This document shows, in pieces, positions 20,866 through 30,052 of a DNA stretch of 64,000 nucleotides (position 1 is its first letter; each line of letters starts with the position of its first letter). The position numbers and the translations under genes are program-made. The notes beneath the pieces are model-generated. The model was not told the DNA's origin, ran no database searches, and worked only from the letters and a program-made list of their open reading frames with translations. Location of the stretch: NCBI GenBank assembly GCA_947085425.1, contig CAMTWK010000010.1:13802-77801 (forward strand). Reading direction: 5' to 3'. The stretch comes from UKL13-2 sp947085425 (lineage in GTDB: Bacteria; Pseudomonadota; Gammaproteobacteria; Burkholderiales; Usitatibacteraceae).

Positions 20866-21978
20866 TTACGTGGTCGCACGGATGGCAATGGTTTTGGTAC
20901 GCTGTGATTTGTCGACCACCCGCCCGGCCAGCTGTCCGCAGGCCGCATCAATATCATCGCCGCGTGTTTTGCGGATGGTGACAATCAACCCCGCCTCTTG
21001 TAATACCTTGCGAAAGCGGTGGATGGCGTTATTACTGGAGCGCGCGTAGGGCGCGTTTGGGAACGGGTTCCACGGAATTAAATTAATTTTGCACTCAATT
21101 TGATCGACCAAGGCGACCAATTCGTGCGCGTGTTGCACCGAATCGTTGACCCCATCCAGCATCACATATTCAAAGGTGACAAAATCGCGCGGTGCCGCGG
21201 TCAAATAGTCTTTAATCGTCGCGAATAATTCGGCGAGCGGATATTTTTGATTAATCGGCACCAACACATCACGCAGCGCGTCGTTGGGTGCGTGCAAAGA
21301 CACCGCCAGCGCCACCGGACAACGCTCTTTTAATCGTTGCAGATTAGGCACGATTCCGGAGGTGGATAAGGTCACGCGACGGCGCGACAGACCATAAGCG
21401 TGATCATCGAGCATGATGTCCATCGCATTGGTGACCGGATCAAAATTGGCCAGCGGTTCACCCATGCCCATCATCACCACATTACTGACAATGCGTTCAT
21501 TTTTGGGGTTGTAGCCCATCGCTTTATTGGCCCACCACAACTGACCGATGATTTCGGCAGCGGATAGGTTGCGATTAAATCCTTGTTTGCCGGTTGAACA
21601 GAAGGTGCAATCGAGTGCACAACCGACCTGGGATGACACACACAAGGTGCCACGATCATCTTCCGGAATAAAAACAACTTCGATGCCATTGCCGGTGCCG
21701 ACATCCAGCAACCATTTGCGGGTGCCGTCTTTTGACGCTTGTTCGGTCATCAACCTGGGCGCGGCAATCACCGCCACCCCGGGCAATTTTTCACGCAACG
21801 ATTTCGCCAGATCCGTCATGGCGTCGAATTCATCAACACCAAAATGATGAATCCAGCGAAATACCTGCTTGGCGCGAAACGGCTTTTCCCCCAAATCGGC
21901 AAAAAACGCCGTCATCTCGGGCAAGGTCATGCCCATCAGATTCGGTTTATCGCCTAGTGCGCCTTGAGGGACAGCCAT
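20866..21978 (-). CDS. rlmN: 23S rRNA/tRNA adenine-C2 methyltransferase RlmN
   Basis: Radical SAM enzyme methylating A2503 of 23S rRNA and A37 of some tRNAs. The protein has 370 residues. The cluster motif CX3CX2C is in [25 protein letters not shown] binds SAM; the second catalytic Cys lies near the C-terminus ([11 protein letters not shown]). It starts 11 bp past the ndk stop, in the conserved ndk-rlmN-pilW order. Confidence 0.97.
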   Translation of the reverse strand: MAVPQGALGDKPNLMGMTLPEMTAFFADLGEKPFRAKQVFRWIHHFGVDEFDAMTDLAKSLREKLPGVAVIAAPRLMTEQASKDGTRKWLLDVGTGNGIEVVFIPEDDRGTLCVSSQVGCALDCTFCSTGKQGFNRNLSAAEIIGQLWWANKAMGYNPKNERIVSNVVMMGMGEPLANFDPVTNAMDIMLDDHAYGLSRRRVTLSTSGIVPNLQRLKERCPVALAVSLHAPNDALRDVLVPINQKYPLAELFATIKDYLTAAPRDFVTFEYVMLDGVNDSVQHAHELVALVDQIECKINLIPWNPFPNAPYARSSNNAIHRFRKVLQEAGLIVTIRKTRGDDIDAACGQLAGRVVDKSQRTKTIAIRATT

Positions 21979-21988
21979 TTTGAGTAAC

Positions 21989-22414
21989 TTAGCGGGAAAC
22001 CACGTTCATGCCAGGAAAGAAAAAACCGATTTCCTGTTTGGCGGTTTCCGGGCTGTCCGAGCCATGCACCGAATTGGCATCAATCGAATCAGCAAAATCG
22101 GCGCGAATGGTGCCTGCCGCCGCCTTTTTTGGGTCGGTTGCGCCCATCAGATCACGATTGGTGGCAATGGCATTTTCGCCTTCCAGCACTTGCACCATGA
22201 CCGGACCGGACACCATAAATGCAACCAAGTCTTTGAAAAACGGGCGCTCACGGTGAACACCATAAAACTCCTCGGCGTTTTTTTGCGACATATGCAGCAT
22301 GCGTGCGGCGATAATTTTCAATCCAGCGCCTTCAAAACGGGCGTAAATTTGGCCGATTACGTTCTTGGCGACTGCGTCAGGCTTGATGATGGAAATGGTG
22401 CGTTCGACTGCCAT
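21989..22414 (-). CDS. ndk: Nucleoside diphosphate kinase
   Basis: Transfers gamma-phosphate between nucleoside triphosphates and diphosphates. The product has 141 residues, the standard bacterial length. The active-site motif with the phosphorylated His is [12 protein letters not shown]; the N-terminal motif [12 protein letters not shown] and [14 protein letters not shown] are intact. It is the first gene of the ndk-rlmN-pilW-rodZ-ispG group, with an extended -10 promoter about 95 bp upstream. Confidence 0.98.
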   Translation of the reverse strand: MAVERTISIIKPDAVAKNVIGQIYARFEGAGLKIIAARMLHMSQKNAEEFYGVHRERPFFKDLVAFMVSGPVMVQVLEGENAIATNRDLMGATDPKKAAAGTIRADFADSIDANSVHGSDSPETAKQEIGFFFPGMNVVSR

Positions 22415-22504
22415 TTAAAACTCCGTAAATGTTTGATAAAAATTTGTAATAAGTTGGCTAAGTTGATGATTTTTTTAGCAAAAAGTCATCCCAAACCGAG
22501 CCTT

Positions 22505-22515
22505 TGATTATATCA
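22505..22515 (-). promoter_or_regulatory. Extended -10 promoter for the ndk operon
   Basis: On the minus strand the sequence reads GTGATATAATC: a perfect TATAAT preceded by TG one base upstream, i.e. an extended -10. No good -35 is visible at 17 bp. Transcription would start about 85 bases before ndk. Confidence 0.5.
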
Positions 22516-22651
22516 CGCGGCGTCCTATGGCGGTTGACTGATTGAGCCGGCGGACCGATTACGCAAGGACGGTGGTGGCCGCGCGCACTTTCCAACTTCA
22601 TGGCACGAATCCGGCATGCGCAGCTTTTCCAGCCGCCCAGCCCGGCGGACT

Positions 22652-23662
22652 TTATTGCCGCGGCGGTGTCGGTAGGATTTCGAAAATCAGCGTATCGGCT
22701 TTGCGCCGGATCACAAAATCGTGGCCACCGGCAAAATGTGGCTTGTCGGTCGGACTGGCACGAAATAGTTGACGCGCCCACTCTTCGATCTGCGCGTGGG
22801 ACGGCGCACTGGCGTTGTGCCACCTCAGCCAGTGGTACAGAGCATTACATTGGCGGACCAAGCCAAGCTTGTCCAGCATACCAACTGTCGCGCGGTGACC
22901 ATCCCACTGCAAATCCAATTTCGCCAGCGCCTCCAGCATCTGCGCACTATCAGCGGCATGCCTGGCCGCACGCATGAGTGACACGACGTAGTGCGGGAAA
23001 CGGCTGGCAATCAACGGTGTCAATTCATGGCGAATAAAATTTCGCATATAGGTGGTGTCGGCATTTGATTCGTCCTGAATCCACTCCAATTGATGGGCGA
23101 TGGCGTACGCTTCAATTTCTGCGCGCGACACCGCCAGCAACGGGCGCAGCAACTGTTGGCGATCATTGAGCGTGCGGGCCGCGCCCATCGCCGCCAAACC
23201 GGCCAGTCCGGTGCCACGCAGTAGTTGATGGAGAACGGTTTCGGCCTGATCGTCGGCGTGTTGCCCAAGCAGAATCAAGGACGCGCCATCGGCTTGCAAT
23301 TCGGCGTAACGTGCCCGTCGTGCGGCACCCTCCACACCCAGACCGTCGGTATGTTCACGGTTGATGCCGACCCGCACAATGGTCAGCGTGATATTGCGTT
23401 GATCACATTGGCGCTGACAAAAATCAGCCCAGGCATCAGCGTTGCTACTCAGCCCATGATGAACATGCATGGCCCGCAACTCAAAATTGCCCGTCATCTT
23501 GCCGGGCGTTGCCGAGGTGGCACGACCAATCCTCTGTGCGGCGTCGAGTAACACCATCGAATCGACGCCACCGGACAGGGCGATCAAAACTTTAGGCGCA
23601 CCCTGCAAGCCACGCGAAGCCGCGAGCAATGATGCGGCGATGGCTTGATCAATCAAAGACAT
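22652..23662 (-). CDS. tilS: tRNA(Ile)-lysidine synthase
   Basis: Modifies C34 of tRNA-Ile(CAU) to lysidine, changing its codon reading from AUG to AUA. The product has 336 residues with the PP-loop ATPase motif IALSGGVDSMVLLDA and the N-type domain motifs GQHADDQAETVLHQLLRGTG and RPLLAVSRAEIEAYA. The protein stops soon after the TilS substrate-binding domain and lacks the large C-terminal domain of E. coli TilS. It lies just downstream of accA, a common pairing. Confidence 0.95.
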   Translation of the reverse strand: MSLIDQAIAASLLAASRGLQGAPKVLIALSGGVDSMVLLDAAQRIGRATSATPGKMTGNFELRAMHVHHGLSSNADAWADFCQRQCDQRNITLTIVRVGINREHTDGLGVEGAARRARYAELQADGASLILLGQHADDQAETVLHQLLRGTGLAGLAAMGAARTLNDRQQLLRPLLAVSRAEIEAYAIAHQLEWIQDESNADTTYMRNFIRHELTPLIASRFPHYVVSLMRAARHAADSAQMLEALAKLDLQWDGHRATVGMLDKLGLVRQCNALYHWLRWHNASAPSHAQIEEWARQLFRASPTDKPHFAGGHDFVIRRKADTLIFEILPTPPRQ

Positions 23663-23695
23663 GAAGATCGACCATTCATACTGGTGATGTCAGGG

Positions 23696-24679
23696 CTAGG
23701 CAGACAACTCTTTAAATTTGCCGAGCTGCAACAATTTTGCCTGCCGTTGCTGCACCAGTTTATCCGGCGACAAATCCTTCAGGTCCTTGAGCGCTTCCGC
23801 AATCGCTTTTTTTACGGTGGCGGCCATTGCTTTATGGTCGCGATGTGCGCCGCCCAGGGGTTCATTCAATATTTTGTCGATCAATCCAAGGGCTTTTAAT
23901 TTCGGCGCGGTAATGTTTAACGCTTCCGCCGCCTCCGACGCCTTGGCCGCATCTTTCCACAAAATGGCCGCGCAGCCTTCCGGCGAAATCACCGAGTAAG
24001 TACTGTACTGCAACATGAAGGTCACGTCGCCGACAGCGATCGCCAAGGCACCGCCCGACCCCCCCTCGCCGATGACGGTACAAACCACCGGCACCTTGAG
24101 ACCGGCCAATACATATAAATTTTGGCCGATGGCCTCGGATTGTCCGCGTTCTTCGGCACCAACACCAGGATAGGCGCCGGGTGTGTCAATAAACGTAATC
24201 AACGGCACACCAAACTTTTCAGCCAGCTTCATCAGTCGTAGTGCTTTGCGATAGCCCTCCGGGCGCGGCATACCAAAATTTCGATACTGCCGGTCTTTGG
24301 TGTCGCGGCCTTTTTGATGACCAATCACCATTACCGATTGGCCGTTAAAACGCGCCAATCCACCGACAATGGCGGCGTCATCCGAATAACTGCGATCGCC
24401 ATGCAACTCCTCAAAGTCAGTCATCAATAACTTGATGTAATCGAGGGTATAGGGCCGCTGTGGATGGCGGGCCACTTGTGAAATTTGCCAGGCGTTGAGC
24501 TTGGCATAAATATCTTTGGTCAGCGACTGACTCTTTTTGGACAGCTTGTCGATTTCCGCAGAGATGTCCACGGCGGAATCGTCCTGCACATAGCGCAGCT
24601 CTTCGATCTTGGTCTCAAGCTCGGCGACCGGCTGTTCAAATTCGAGAAACGTCAATTTTGATGGTGTCGAGGCGGTCAT
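23696..24679 (-). CDS. accA: Acetyl-CoA carboxylase carboxyltransferase subunit alpha
   Basis: Alpha subunit of the carboxyltransferase half of acetyl-CoA carboxylase, which forms malonyl-CoA for fatty acid synthesis. The protein has 327 residues, with [15 protein letters not shown] at the start, [20 protein letters not shown], and the crotonase-fold oxyanion motifs [18 protein letters not shown] and [15 protein letters not shown]. The ATG at 24679 matches the family start; the frame extends much farther upstream without support. Confidence 0.97.
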   Translation of the reverse strand: MTASTPSKLTFLEFEQPVAELETKIEELRYVQDDSAVDISAEIDKLSKKSQSLTKDIYAKLNAWQISQVARHPQRPYTLDYIKLLMTDFEELHGDRSYSDDAAIVGGLARFNGQSVMVIGHQKGRDTKDRQYRNFGMPRPEGYRKALRLMKLAEKFGVPLITFIDTPGAYPGVGAEERGQSEAIGQNLYVLAGLKVPVVCTVIGEGGSGGALAIAVGDVTFMLQYSTYSVISPEGCAAILWKDAAKASEAAEALNITAPKLKALGLIDKILNEPLGGAHRDHKAMAATVKKAIAEALKDLKDLSPDKLVQQRQAKLLQLGKFKELSA

Positions 24680-24926
24680 TGGTGGAAATTTTATCTGTCT
24701 ATGCCAAAGGCCAAGACCGCATGATACCAACTTCGCTCGATATAATCGGTTTTGCGGGGTTTTACAAAACCCCATGACCATCTCTGCGTGAATCCACACA
24801 ACCTGCGTACAGCATGTTCGAAACAGACAAGTCGCAGCATTTTTGTGTTTTTTGCAGCTATTTGTCATGATCTGCCGTCTAACCCGCCCGCCAACCACCG
24901 TTTTTACCCTTATCACCTTCCCCGCC
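24680..24926. other. Divergent accA / cobalamin adenosyltransferase intergenic region with a palindrome
   Basis: It holds an 8-bp perfect inverted repeat, GGGGTTTTACAAAACCCC (24756-24773), and TATAAT on the plus strand at 24741-24746. On the minus strand TTGTAA and TATATC are 17 bp apart and could be the accA promoter. The palindrome overlaps that putative promoter and could be an operator. Confidence 0.35.
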
Positions 24927-25484
24927 ATGGCCAATCGACTTTCAAAAATTACCACCCGCACCGGCGATGACGGCTCCACCGGACTGGGCGACGGCTCACG
25001 GCTTAAAAAATCGCATGCTCGCATCGCCGCACTGGGGGAGGTGGATGAACTCAACTGTGTCGTTGGTCTGTTATTAACCGCCGAAATCGCGGACCAGCAT
25101 CGGCTCGTGTTGGTAAACATTCAAAACGCCCTGTTTGATCTGGGCGGCGAATTATCGATCCCCACTTTTCGCGCGCTGACTGAAAAACACATTGTTTTTC
25201 TGGACAGGTTGATTGGCGAATTAAATGCCGGCTTGCCGCCGCTCAAAGAATTTATTTTGCCGGGTGGATCAGTGGCGGCAGCACATTGTCATGTTGCGCG
25301 GGCGGTGGCGCGCCGAGCCGAACGCAGTGTGGTGGCGCTGAGTGAAAGTGAAGACGTGTCGGCTTTCGCCATACAATATCTGAATCGATTGTCCGACCTG
25401 CTGTTTATTCTGGCGCGGGTCATCAACCGTAATCAGGGCGTCGGTGATGTCTGTTGGACGCGCGACGAAAACCCATCCCAATAA
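24927..25484 (+). CDS. Cob(I)alamin adenosyltransferase, PduO/MMAB type
   Basis: Transfers the adenosyl group of ATP to cob(I)alamin, giving adenosylcobalamin. The product has 185 residues starting [20 protein letters not shown] (ATP-binding N-terminus). It keeps [16 protein letters not shown], the RRAER motif in [12 protein letters not shown], and [15 protein letters not shown], all hallmarks of the PduO family. Together with the BtuF-like protein at 28213-29106 it suggests cobalamin uptake and use, but the genes are not in one operon. Confidence 0.93.
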   Translation: MANRLSKITTRTGDDGSTGLGDGSRLKKSHARIAALGEVDELNCVVGLLLTAEIADQHRLVLVNIQNALFDLGGELSIPTFRALTEKHIVFLDRLIGELNAGLPPLKEFILPGGSVAAAHCHVARAVARRAERSVVALSESEDVSAFAIQYLNRLSDLLFILARVINRNQGVGDVCWTRDENPSQ

Positions 25485-25497
25485 AACCACAGATCAA

Positions 25498-26079
25498 ATG
25501 ACCCCAACCCCGTCCAACGATCACCTCGCCACCCTGCTCGCCCGCGCCGGTTTGGGCGACCGTCAGGCCTTCAGCGATTTATATGAAGCAAGCAAATCGA
25601 AACTGTTTGGCGTCTCACTTCGTATAGTTCGTGAACGGCATATCGCCGAAGAAGTATTACAGGACAGTTTTGTGAAAATTTGGCACCACGCCGCAGATTA
25701 TGCCGTCGCCAAATCCGCGCCGATGACGTGGATGACCGCCATTGTGCGCAATCGCAGCCTCGACATCGTGCGCCGTCCGGCACACGAAATTGCCGATGAA
25801 AATGATTATTTCGCGCTGAATATGCCCGACGACAGCCCGTCAATGGCTGAGCAACTCGCCAGTAAACGTGATCAAGCCGAAATCGTGCGCTGTATGAAAG
25901 CACTCGACAATGAACAAAATTCTGCAATTTTGCTGGCGTTTTTCCAAGGTCTGTCACACAGCGAAGTAGCCGACAAATTGCATAAACCGCTCGGCACAGT
26001 TAAAACCCATATCCGACGTGGTCTGCTCAGACTCAAAGATTGTCTGGACGGGCAAGTCAATGAAGGAGGGGGCGCATGA
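25498..26079 (+). CDS. ECF RNA polymerase sigma factor, SigK/RpoE-like
   Basis: Group 4 sigma factor of 193 residues. Region 2 (FSDLYEASKSKLFGVSLRIV, EEVLQDSFVKIWHH) and region 4 (ILLAFFQGLSHSEVADKLHK, GTVKTHIRRGLLRLKDCL) are clear. The ATG at 25498 is used; a longer frame would overlap the preceding gene. Its stop overlaps the start of the anti-sigma gene (ATGA), so the pair is co-translated. Target promoters and the inducing signal are unknown. Confidence 0.92.
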   Translation: MTPTPSNDHLATLLARAGLGDRQAFSDLYEASKSKLFGVSLRIVRERHIAEEVLQDSFVKIWHHAADYAVAKSAPMTWMTAIVRNRSLDIVRRPAHEIADENDYFALNMPDDSPSMAEQLASKRDQAEIVRCMKALDNEQNSAILLAFFQGLSHSEVADKLHKPLGTVKTHIRRGLLRLKDCLDGQVNEGGGA

Positions 26080-26846
26080 AACTCGACCATCCTGAATTGC
26101 AAAACCGACTCGCCGCCGAATATGTACTCGGCACCATGCGCGGTGGCGCACGTCGGCGCTTCGAAGAATACTTGCCGGACAACCCATCACTTCGCGATGC
26201 GGTTTCACAATGGGAAGCCTGCCTGATGCCAATGGCTGACCAGATTCCGTCGGTCACCCCGCCGGAGCGGGTGTGGAAAAAAATTATCGACCGCGTGAAT
26301 GGAATTCAAACACCAGCATTGGCGCGCATCAACCAACAAAAAACCGCCAATCGCCGCACCGGTTGGCGGTTTTTTGATAGCTTGTTGTTTTGGCGCAATC
26401 TCGGCATCAGCGCCTCCACACTGGTGGTGGTGCTCAGCATTGGCCTGTTTGCCGGCAACAGCTGGCAGGCACATGAGCCGATGATGACGGCGGTGTTGGA
26501 AGAAGACGGTGTGGCGCGTATGGTGATTGAGCAACCCAAGGCCGATATGCTGATGGTCAAAATGGTTAAACCGTGGAAAACGGCATCAACCAAAAGTTTG
26601 CAACTTTGGGTGATGCCAAAAGACGGCCCGGCGCGCTCAATCGGCATCATCAATCAAGACGGCTCGACCAAAATAAGGATGCAAGATTTGTCGGGCATGT
26701 TGGACAACGGCCTGTCGTTTGCGGTGACCAAAGAGCCGTTCGGCGGCTCTCCCACCGGCCAACCCACCGGCATGATTTTGTGCAAAGGGGTGATTGCCAC
26801 CATGCCGCCCAAACCATCAAAGCGCGCAGCGCCGCCGTTGATTTGA
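26076..26846 (+). CDS. RskA-type anti-sigma factor
   Basis: Membrane-bound inhibitor of the sigma factor encoded just upstream. The 256 residues have an N-terminal zinc-less anti-sigma domain (LQNRLAAEYVLGTMRGGARR), one transmembrane helix (ISASTLVVVLSIGLFAG, about residues 113-130) and a periplasmic RskA domain (LQLWVMPKDGPARSIGII, KEPFGGSPTGQPTG). The gene contains a strong terminator-like hairpin between the cytoplasmic domain and the membrane helix (26337-26376). Confidence 0.9.
   Translation: MKLDHPELQNRLAAEYVLGTMRGGARRRFEEYLPDNPSLRDAVSQWEACLMPMADQIPSVTPPERVWKKIIDRVNGIQTPALARINQQKTANRRTGWRFFDSLLFWRNLGISASTLVVVLSIGLFAGNSWQAHEPMMTAVLEEDGVARMVIEQPKADMLMVKMVKPWKTASTKSLQLWVMPKDGPARSIGIINQDGSTKIRMQDLSGMLDNGLSFAVTKEPFGGSPTGQPTGMILCKGVIATMPPKPSKRAAPPLI
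26337..26376. terminator. Terminator-like hairpin inside the anti-sigma gene
   Basis: A 14-bp perfect inverted repeat (CAAAAAACCGCCAA at 26337-26350 and its complement at 26363-26376) with a 12-nt loop. The plus-strand 3' arm ends in six T. It has the form of an intrinsic terminator but lies within an open reading frame, 262 bp after the gene start. If active it would lower anti-sigma relative to sigma expression. Translating ribosomes may suppress it. Confidence 0.5.
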
Positions 26847-26871
26847 GCGGACTTTTCAGAATATTTTCGCC

Positions 26872-27606
26872 ATGACCCAAGCTGTTTTATTGGTGGATCA
26901 ACTCAAACGCGAATTAAAATCGCGCGGCATAACGTACGCCCGACTTGCCCAATTGATCGGCATGTCGGAGGCCAGCGTGAAACGCATGTTTTCACAACGC
27001 AATATGACGCTGGAGCGGGTCGATGAAATTCTGACGGCGACCTGCATTGAATTTGCCGAATTAACCGATCACTTTGATCGCGAGCAGCAACGCCTTGCAA
27101 AAATGACCTTAAAACAGGAAGAGCAGGTGATGAACGACCCGCTGCTGTTTTTGGTCGCCATTTGTGCGCTGAACTTGATGAGCGCCGAGGAAATGTTGGC
27201 GACCTACTCCATCACCGAGGCCGAGCTGGTGGCATCCCTTCTTCGACTCGACCATTTGGGTCTGATCGACTTATTGCCCAACAATCGATTCAAATTGAAA
27301 GTTGCCCGCACCTTTGCCTGGCTACCCAACGGACCAATCATGCAGGCGTTCAAGAAAAACGCCGCCGATTTTTTTGACAGTGAATTTGCCGATGCCGGTG
27401 AAGCGCTGTTTTTGTTGAACGCCCGGCTGTCAACCGCGTCACGATTGGCGCTGATGGATCGGCTCAAACGCGTTGCCCGGGAGTTTTCCGAGCAGCATTA
27501 CGAAGATGCCCACCACCCAACCAACCAGCGTGAGCCGGTAAGTTTGTTGATCGCCACGCGCAGTTGGCACCTCAAGGCCGTCGAACCATTCTTGCGGAAA
27601 AAATAG
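26872..27606 (+). CDS. XRE-family helix-turn-helix transcriptional regulator
   Basis: The 244 residues start with an XRE-type HTH (LKSRGITYARLAQLIGMS, EASVKRMFSQRNMTLERV, residues about 14-50). A second part looks like a winged-helix domain (ITEAELVASLLRLDHLGLID), followed by a helical C-terminal region. This two-part layout is seen in a family of uncharacterised proteobacterial regulators. It starts 25 bp past the anti-sigma gene and may be transcribed with it. Ligand and targets are unknown. Confidence 0.8.
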   Translation: MTQAVLLVDQLKRELKSRGITYARLAQLIGMSEASVKRMFSQRNMTLERVDEILTATCIEFAELTDHFDREQQRLAKMTLKQEEQVMNDPLLFLVAICALNLMSAEEMLATYSITEAELVASLLRLDHLGLIDLLPNNRFKLKVARTFAWLPNGPIMQAFKKNAADFFDSEFADAGEALFLLNARLSTASRLALMDRLKRVAREFSEQHYEDAHHPTNQREPVSLLIATRSWHLKAVEPFLRKK

Positions 27607-27614
27607 AGGGCATT

Positions 27615-28220
27615 ATGATGCGTCACCAACCATTTTGCGTTCAATTTCCATCGCGCCCCGATACGGATGACACCACTTTCCGTGCCGCGCGTGTTTTGAT
27701 TCTCGCCGCGGCCGTTTTGCTATCGGGATGCGCCACACAAAAATTCACCCGGGAGCACATTCCTGCGCCATTAAAAGTACCGGGCGGGCACGCTGTCTCA
27801 ATGGAAACCGTAGCGTCGGGCAGCATGATTTTCCAATGCCGGGCGAATGTGAATGGTGTTGCTTTTGACTGGACGCTGGCGGACATCGAGGCCAGTTTAA
27901 AAAATCGCGGCGGCAAAGTGGTCGGACGTTTTGTCGGACCACCCGCCACCTGGCAGGCAAGCGACGGCTCCCTATTGACGGCGACACCATTGGCCACAGC
28001 CCCGCTCATAAATCAACCGTCCGCGATCCAACCATCCCTGCCTCTGGCGTTATACCAAGCCAATCCGGCGACCGGCCGGGGTGTGATGACCGCTGTCACT
28101 TATATCCAGCAGCTTGCCACCGTCGGTGGCACTGCACCAGCAGGCTGTGATCAGACTCTGCTCAACAAAAAATACAAAGTGGGTTTTCAATCCGACTTTA
28201 TTTTTTATAAGGCTAATTAA
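27615..28220 (+). CDS. DUF3455 domain lipoprotein
   Basis: A 201-residue predicted lipoprotein with signal and lipobox VLILAAAVLLSGCATQ. The mature part fits DUF3455: an N-terminal IPAPLKVPGGHAV, a middle GSMIFQCRANVNG and FVGPPATWQASDGS, and a C-terminal YIQQLATVGGTAPAGC. The two Cys of the mature part may form a disulfide. GAGGG precedes the ATG pair at 27615 and 27618. Function is unknown; relatives in fungi and bacteria are secreted. Its 3' end overlaps the convergent BtuF-like gene by 8 bp. Confidence 0.75.
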   Translation: MMRHQPFCVQFPSRPDTDDTTFRAARVLILAAAVLLSGCATQKFTREHIPAPLKVPGGHAVSMETVASGSMIFQCRANVNGVAFDWTLADIEASLKNRGGKVVGRFVGPPATWQASDGSLLTATPLATAPLINQPSAIQPSLPLALYQANPATGRGVMTAVTYIQQLATVGGTAPAGCDQTLLNKKYKVGFQSDFIFYKAN

Positions 28221-29106
28221 TTGGTTTTTTGCGGCGAATGTGCTCCAACACGCCGCATATTTGTTCGGCCGCATCGATCAATCGCGGGCCGGGCCGCATC
28301 ACCCAATCGGCTGTCACGGCAACAACCTGCCCCGTCTGTTCCGCGCGCGAACCGGCATAGGCCCGATTGTCGCGGGCAGCATCGCCTGCTGCGTGCAGCG
28401 TGCCACCATACAGCACCACCTGTGGATTTTTAACCAGCAACATTTCGCGCGACGGCGCAAACACCAATGGTGCAACGTCGGCAAAAACATTCTCGCCGCC
28501 GCAGGTTCGTATCACCTCGGAAATAAAGTGCCGGCCGTTGATGGTCATCAGCGGCACGCGGCTGATTTCAAAAAATACCGGCAACGGTGCGGAGTTTGAA
28601 AATTGATTCTGCAACTTGATGAGGCGTCGCTCAAAGTCCGCTGCAGCGGTGTCAGCTTGACCGGCGGTGCCGGCCCACTGGCCGATCTTGCGCAATACCA
28701 TCGGCACATCCGCCATGCTGATCACCGTGATGGATTCGGCACGAATACCCAACGCCTGCAAACGTTGAATATCGTTTAAGCGGGTGCCGCTGGCCCACAC
28801 CAATACCAGATCCGGTTTGACCGCCAGTAATGCTTCAATATTGATGCCACCGGCATCGGCAACCTGCGGGATCTTTTTCGCTTGTGGGGGAAAGTCGCTA
28901 AAAGCGGAACTCGCGACCAGCCTACCCCCCGCTCCCGCCGCAAACACCAGCTCGGTGAGTGCCGGTGCAGTGCTGACAATCCGCTGGGCAGGCGCAGCAG
29001 GCGTGGTGGCGGCCACCACCGCGGCCTGTGCGACACCTGCACACCACGCCAAAAAAATCACTCTCATCAACCGGCCAACCACCATAAACTGCTGACACAT
29101 CTTCAA
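28213..29106 (-). CDS. BtuF-like periplasmic corrinoid/metal-chelate binding protein
   Basis: ABC-type substrate-binding protein of the BtuF/FecB class with 297 residues. A signal peptide (RVIFLAWCAGVAQA) leads to RIVSTAPALTELVFAAGAGG, the typical BtuF opening, then NIEALLAVKPDLVLVW and FFEISRVPLMTINGRHFISE. Cobalamin is the likeliest ligand; heme or siderophore is possible. No permease or ATPase genes are adjacent. The start overlaps the stop of the upstream DAHP synthase gene by 4 bp or less, so it is translated from the aro operon. A shorter start at MRVIFLAW is possible. Confidence 0.82.
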   Translation of the reverse strand: MKMCQQFMVVGRLMRVIFLAWCAGVAQAAVVAATTPAAPAQRIVSTAPALTELVFAAGAGGRLVASSAFSDFPPQAKKIPQVADAGGINIEALLAVKPDLVLVWASGTRLNDIQRLQALGIRAESITVISMADVPMVLRKIGQWAGTAGQADTAAADFERRLIKLQNQFSNSAPLPVFFEISRVPLMTINGRHFISEVIRTCGGENVFADVAPLVFAPSREMLLVKNPQVVLYGGTLHAAGDAARDNRAYAGSRAEQTGQVVAVTADWVMRPGPRLIDAAEQICGVLEHIRRKKPIN

Positions 29107-30047
29107 GCCGCTTGTTTAGTAGTAGTGGTAGTGGTGGCCGTGGTAGTTGCGTGAAAGCGCGCGGCCAACGCCAAACGTTGTTCGTAGGCGGTACGGGCGA
29201 TGGCAACGTCCTCCAGAAAATACGGCAACTCTTGAAGAGTGATCGCCTGCGCGGCGTCGACCAATGATTTTTTGGGCAGCGGGTGCATATCCACCAACAA
29301 CATATTGGCACCGGCAATCACACCCTGCGCCGCCACATGGAAAATATCCAAAATGCCTTCCGGTGACGCCCCACGCGCACCAACCGAGTGTGAGGGATCG
29401 ACACAAACCGGCATACGCGTGAGGCGATGCACCACCGACACATGGCCAAAATCAACCAGATTGCGATGCGGGTCCCCCAGATTGGTTTTCATGCCGCGCA
29501 GACCAAACATGATTTTGGTGTTGCCTTCGGAGGCGCAATATTCGGCGGCCATGAGTGATTCATCGAGGGTGATACCAAAACCACGTTTGAGCAGGATCGG
29601 AAATTCATGCTGGCGGCCGACGGCCTTTAGCAACTCAAAATTTTGCGTGTTGCGCGTGCCGATTTGCAACATTACACCGGTTGGGTTACCGGTCTGATGC
29701 AAGGCCTCATAGATTTCATTCAAATGCGCCTCGCGGGTGATTTCCATGGAGATCACCTTTATGCCATATTTGCCGGCCAGTTCAAACACCCACGGCAAAC
29801 ACTCCCGCCCCATTCCCTGAAACGAATACGGGCTGGAGCGCGGTTTGTACGCCCCCATGCGCGCGCACACCTGGCCGTGGGCGCGCAAACAGGCAAAGGT
29901 TGCTTCAACATATTCGCGGGTATCGACGGCGTTGAGCCCGGCGAAGGTATGCAAATTGTGCTGGTTAAAGGTCACGCCGTTATAGGTAAACCCAACATCG
30001 TGTTCATCGGCCTGATGGCGGCCGAGCATGCGTAACTCAATGGCCAT
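29103..30047 (-). CDS. Second DAHP synthase, type I-beta/KDO8P-synthase-like
   Basis: The 314 residues resemble the I-beta class of 3-deoxy-7-phosphoheptulonate synthases: KPRSSPYSFQGMG (substrate loop), LLKRGFGITLDESLMAAEY, GLRGMKTNLGDPHRNLVDF and VCVDPSHSVGARG. It lies 5 bp after the class I-alpha enzyme gene, so one operon encodes both types. It has no N-terminal ACT or FL domain, so it is probably not allosterically controlled in the usual way. It ends in a Thr-rich tail. A related aldolase activity cannot be ruled out. Confidence 0.75.
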   Translation of the reverse strand: MAIELRMLGRHQADEHDVGFTYNGVTFNQHNLHTFAGLNAVDTREYVEATFACLRAHGQVCARMGAYKPRSSPYSFQGMGRECLPWVFELAGKYGIKVISMEITREAHLNEIYEALHQTGNPTGVMLQIGTRNTQNFELLKAVGRQHEFPILLKRGFGITLDESLMAAEYCASEGNTKIMFGLRGMKTNLGDPHRNLVDFGHVSVVHRLTRMPVCVDPSHSVGARGASPEGILDIFHVAAQGVIAGANMLLVDMHPLPKKSLVDAAQAITLQELPYFLEDVAIARTAYEQRLALAARFHATTTATTTTTTKQAA

Positions 30048-30052
30048 GATGG

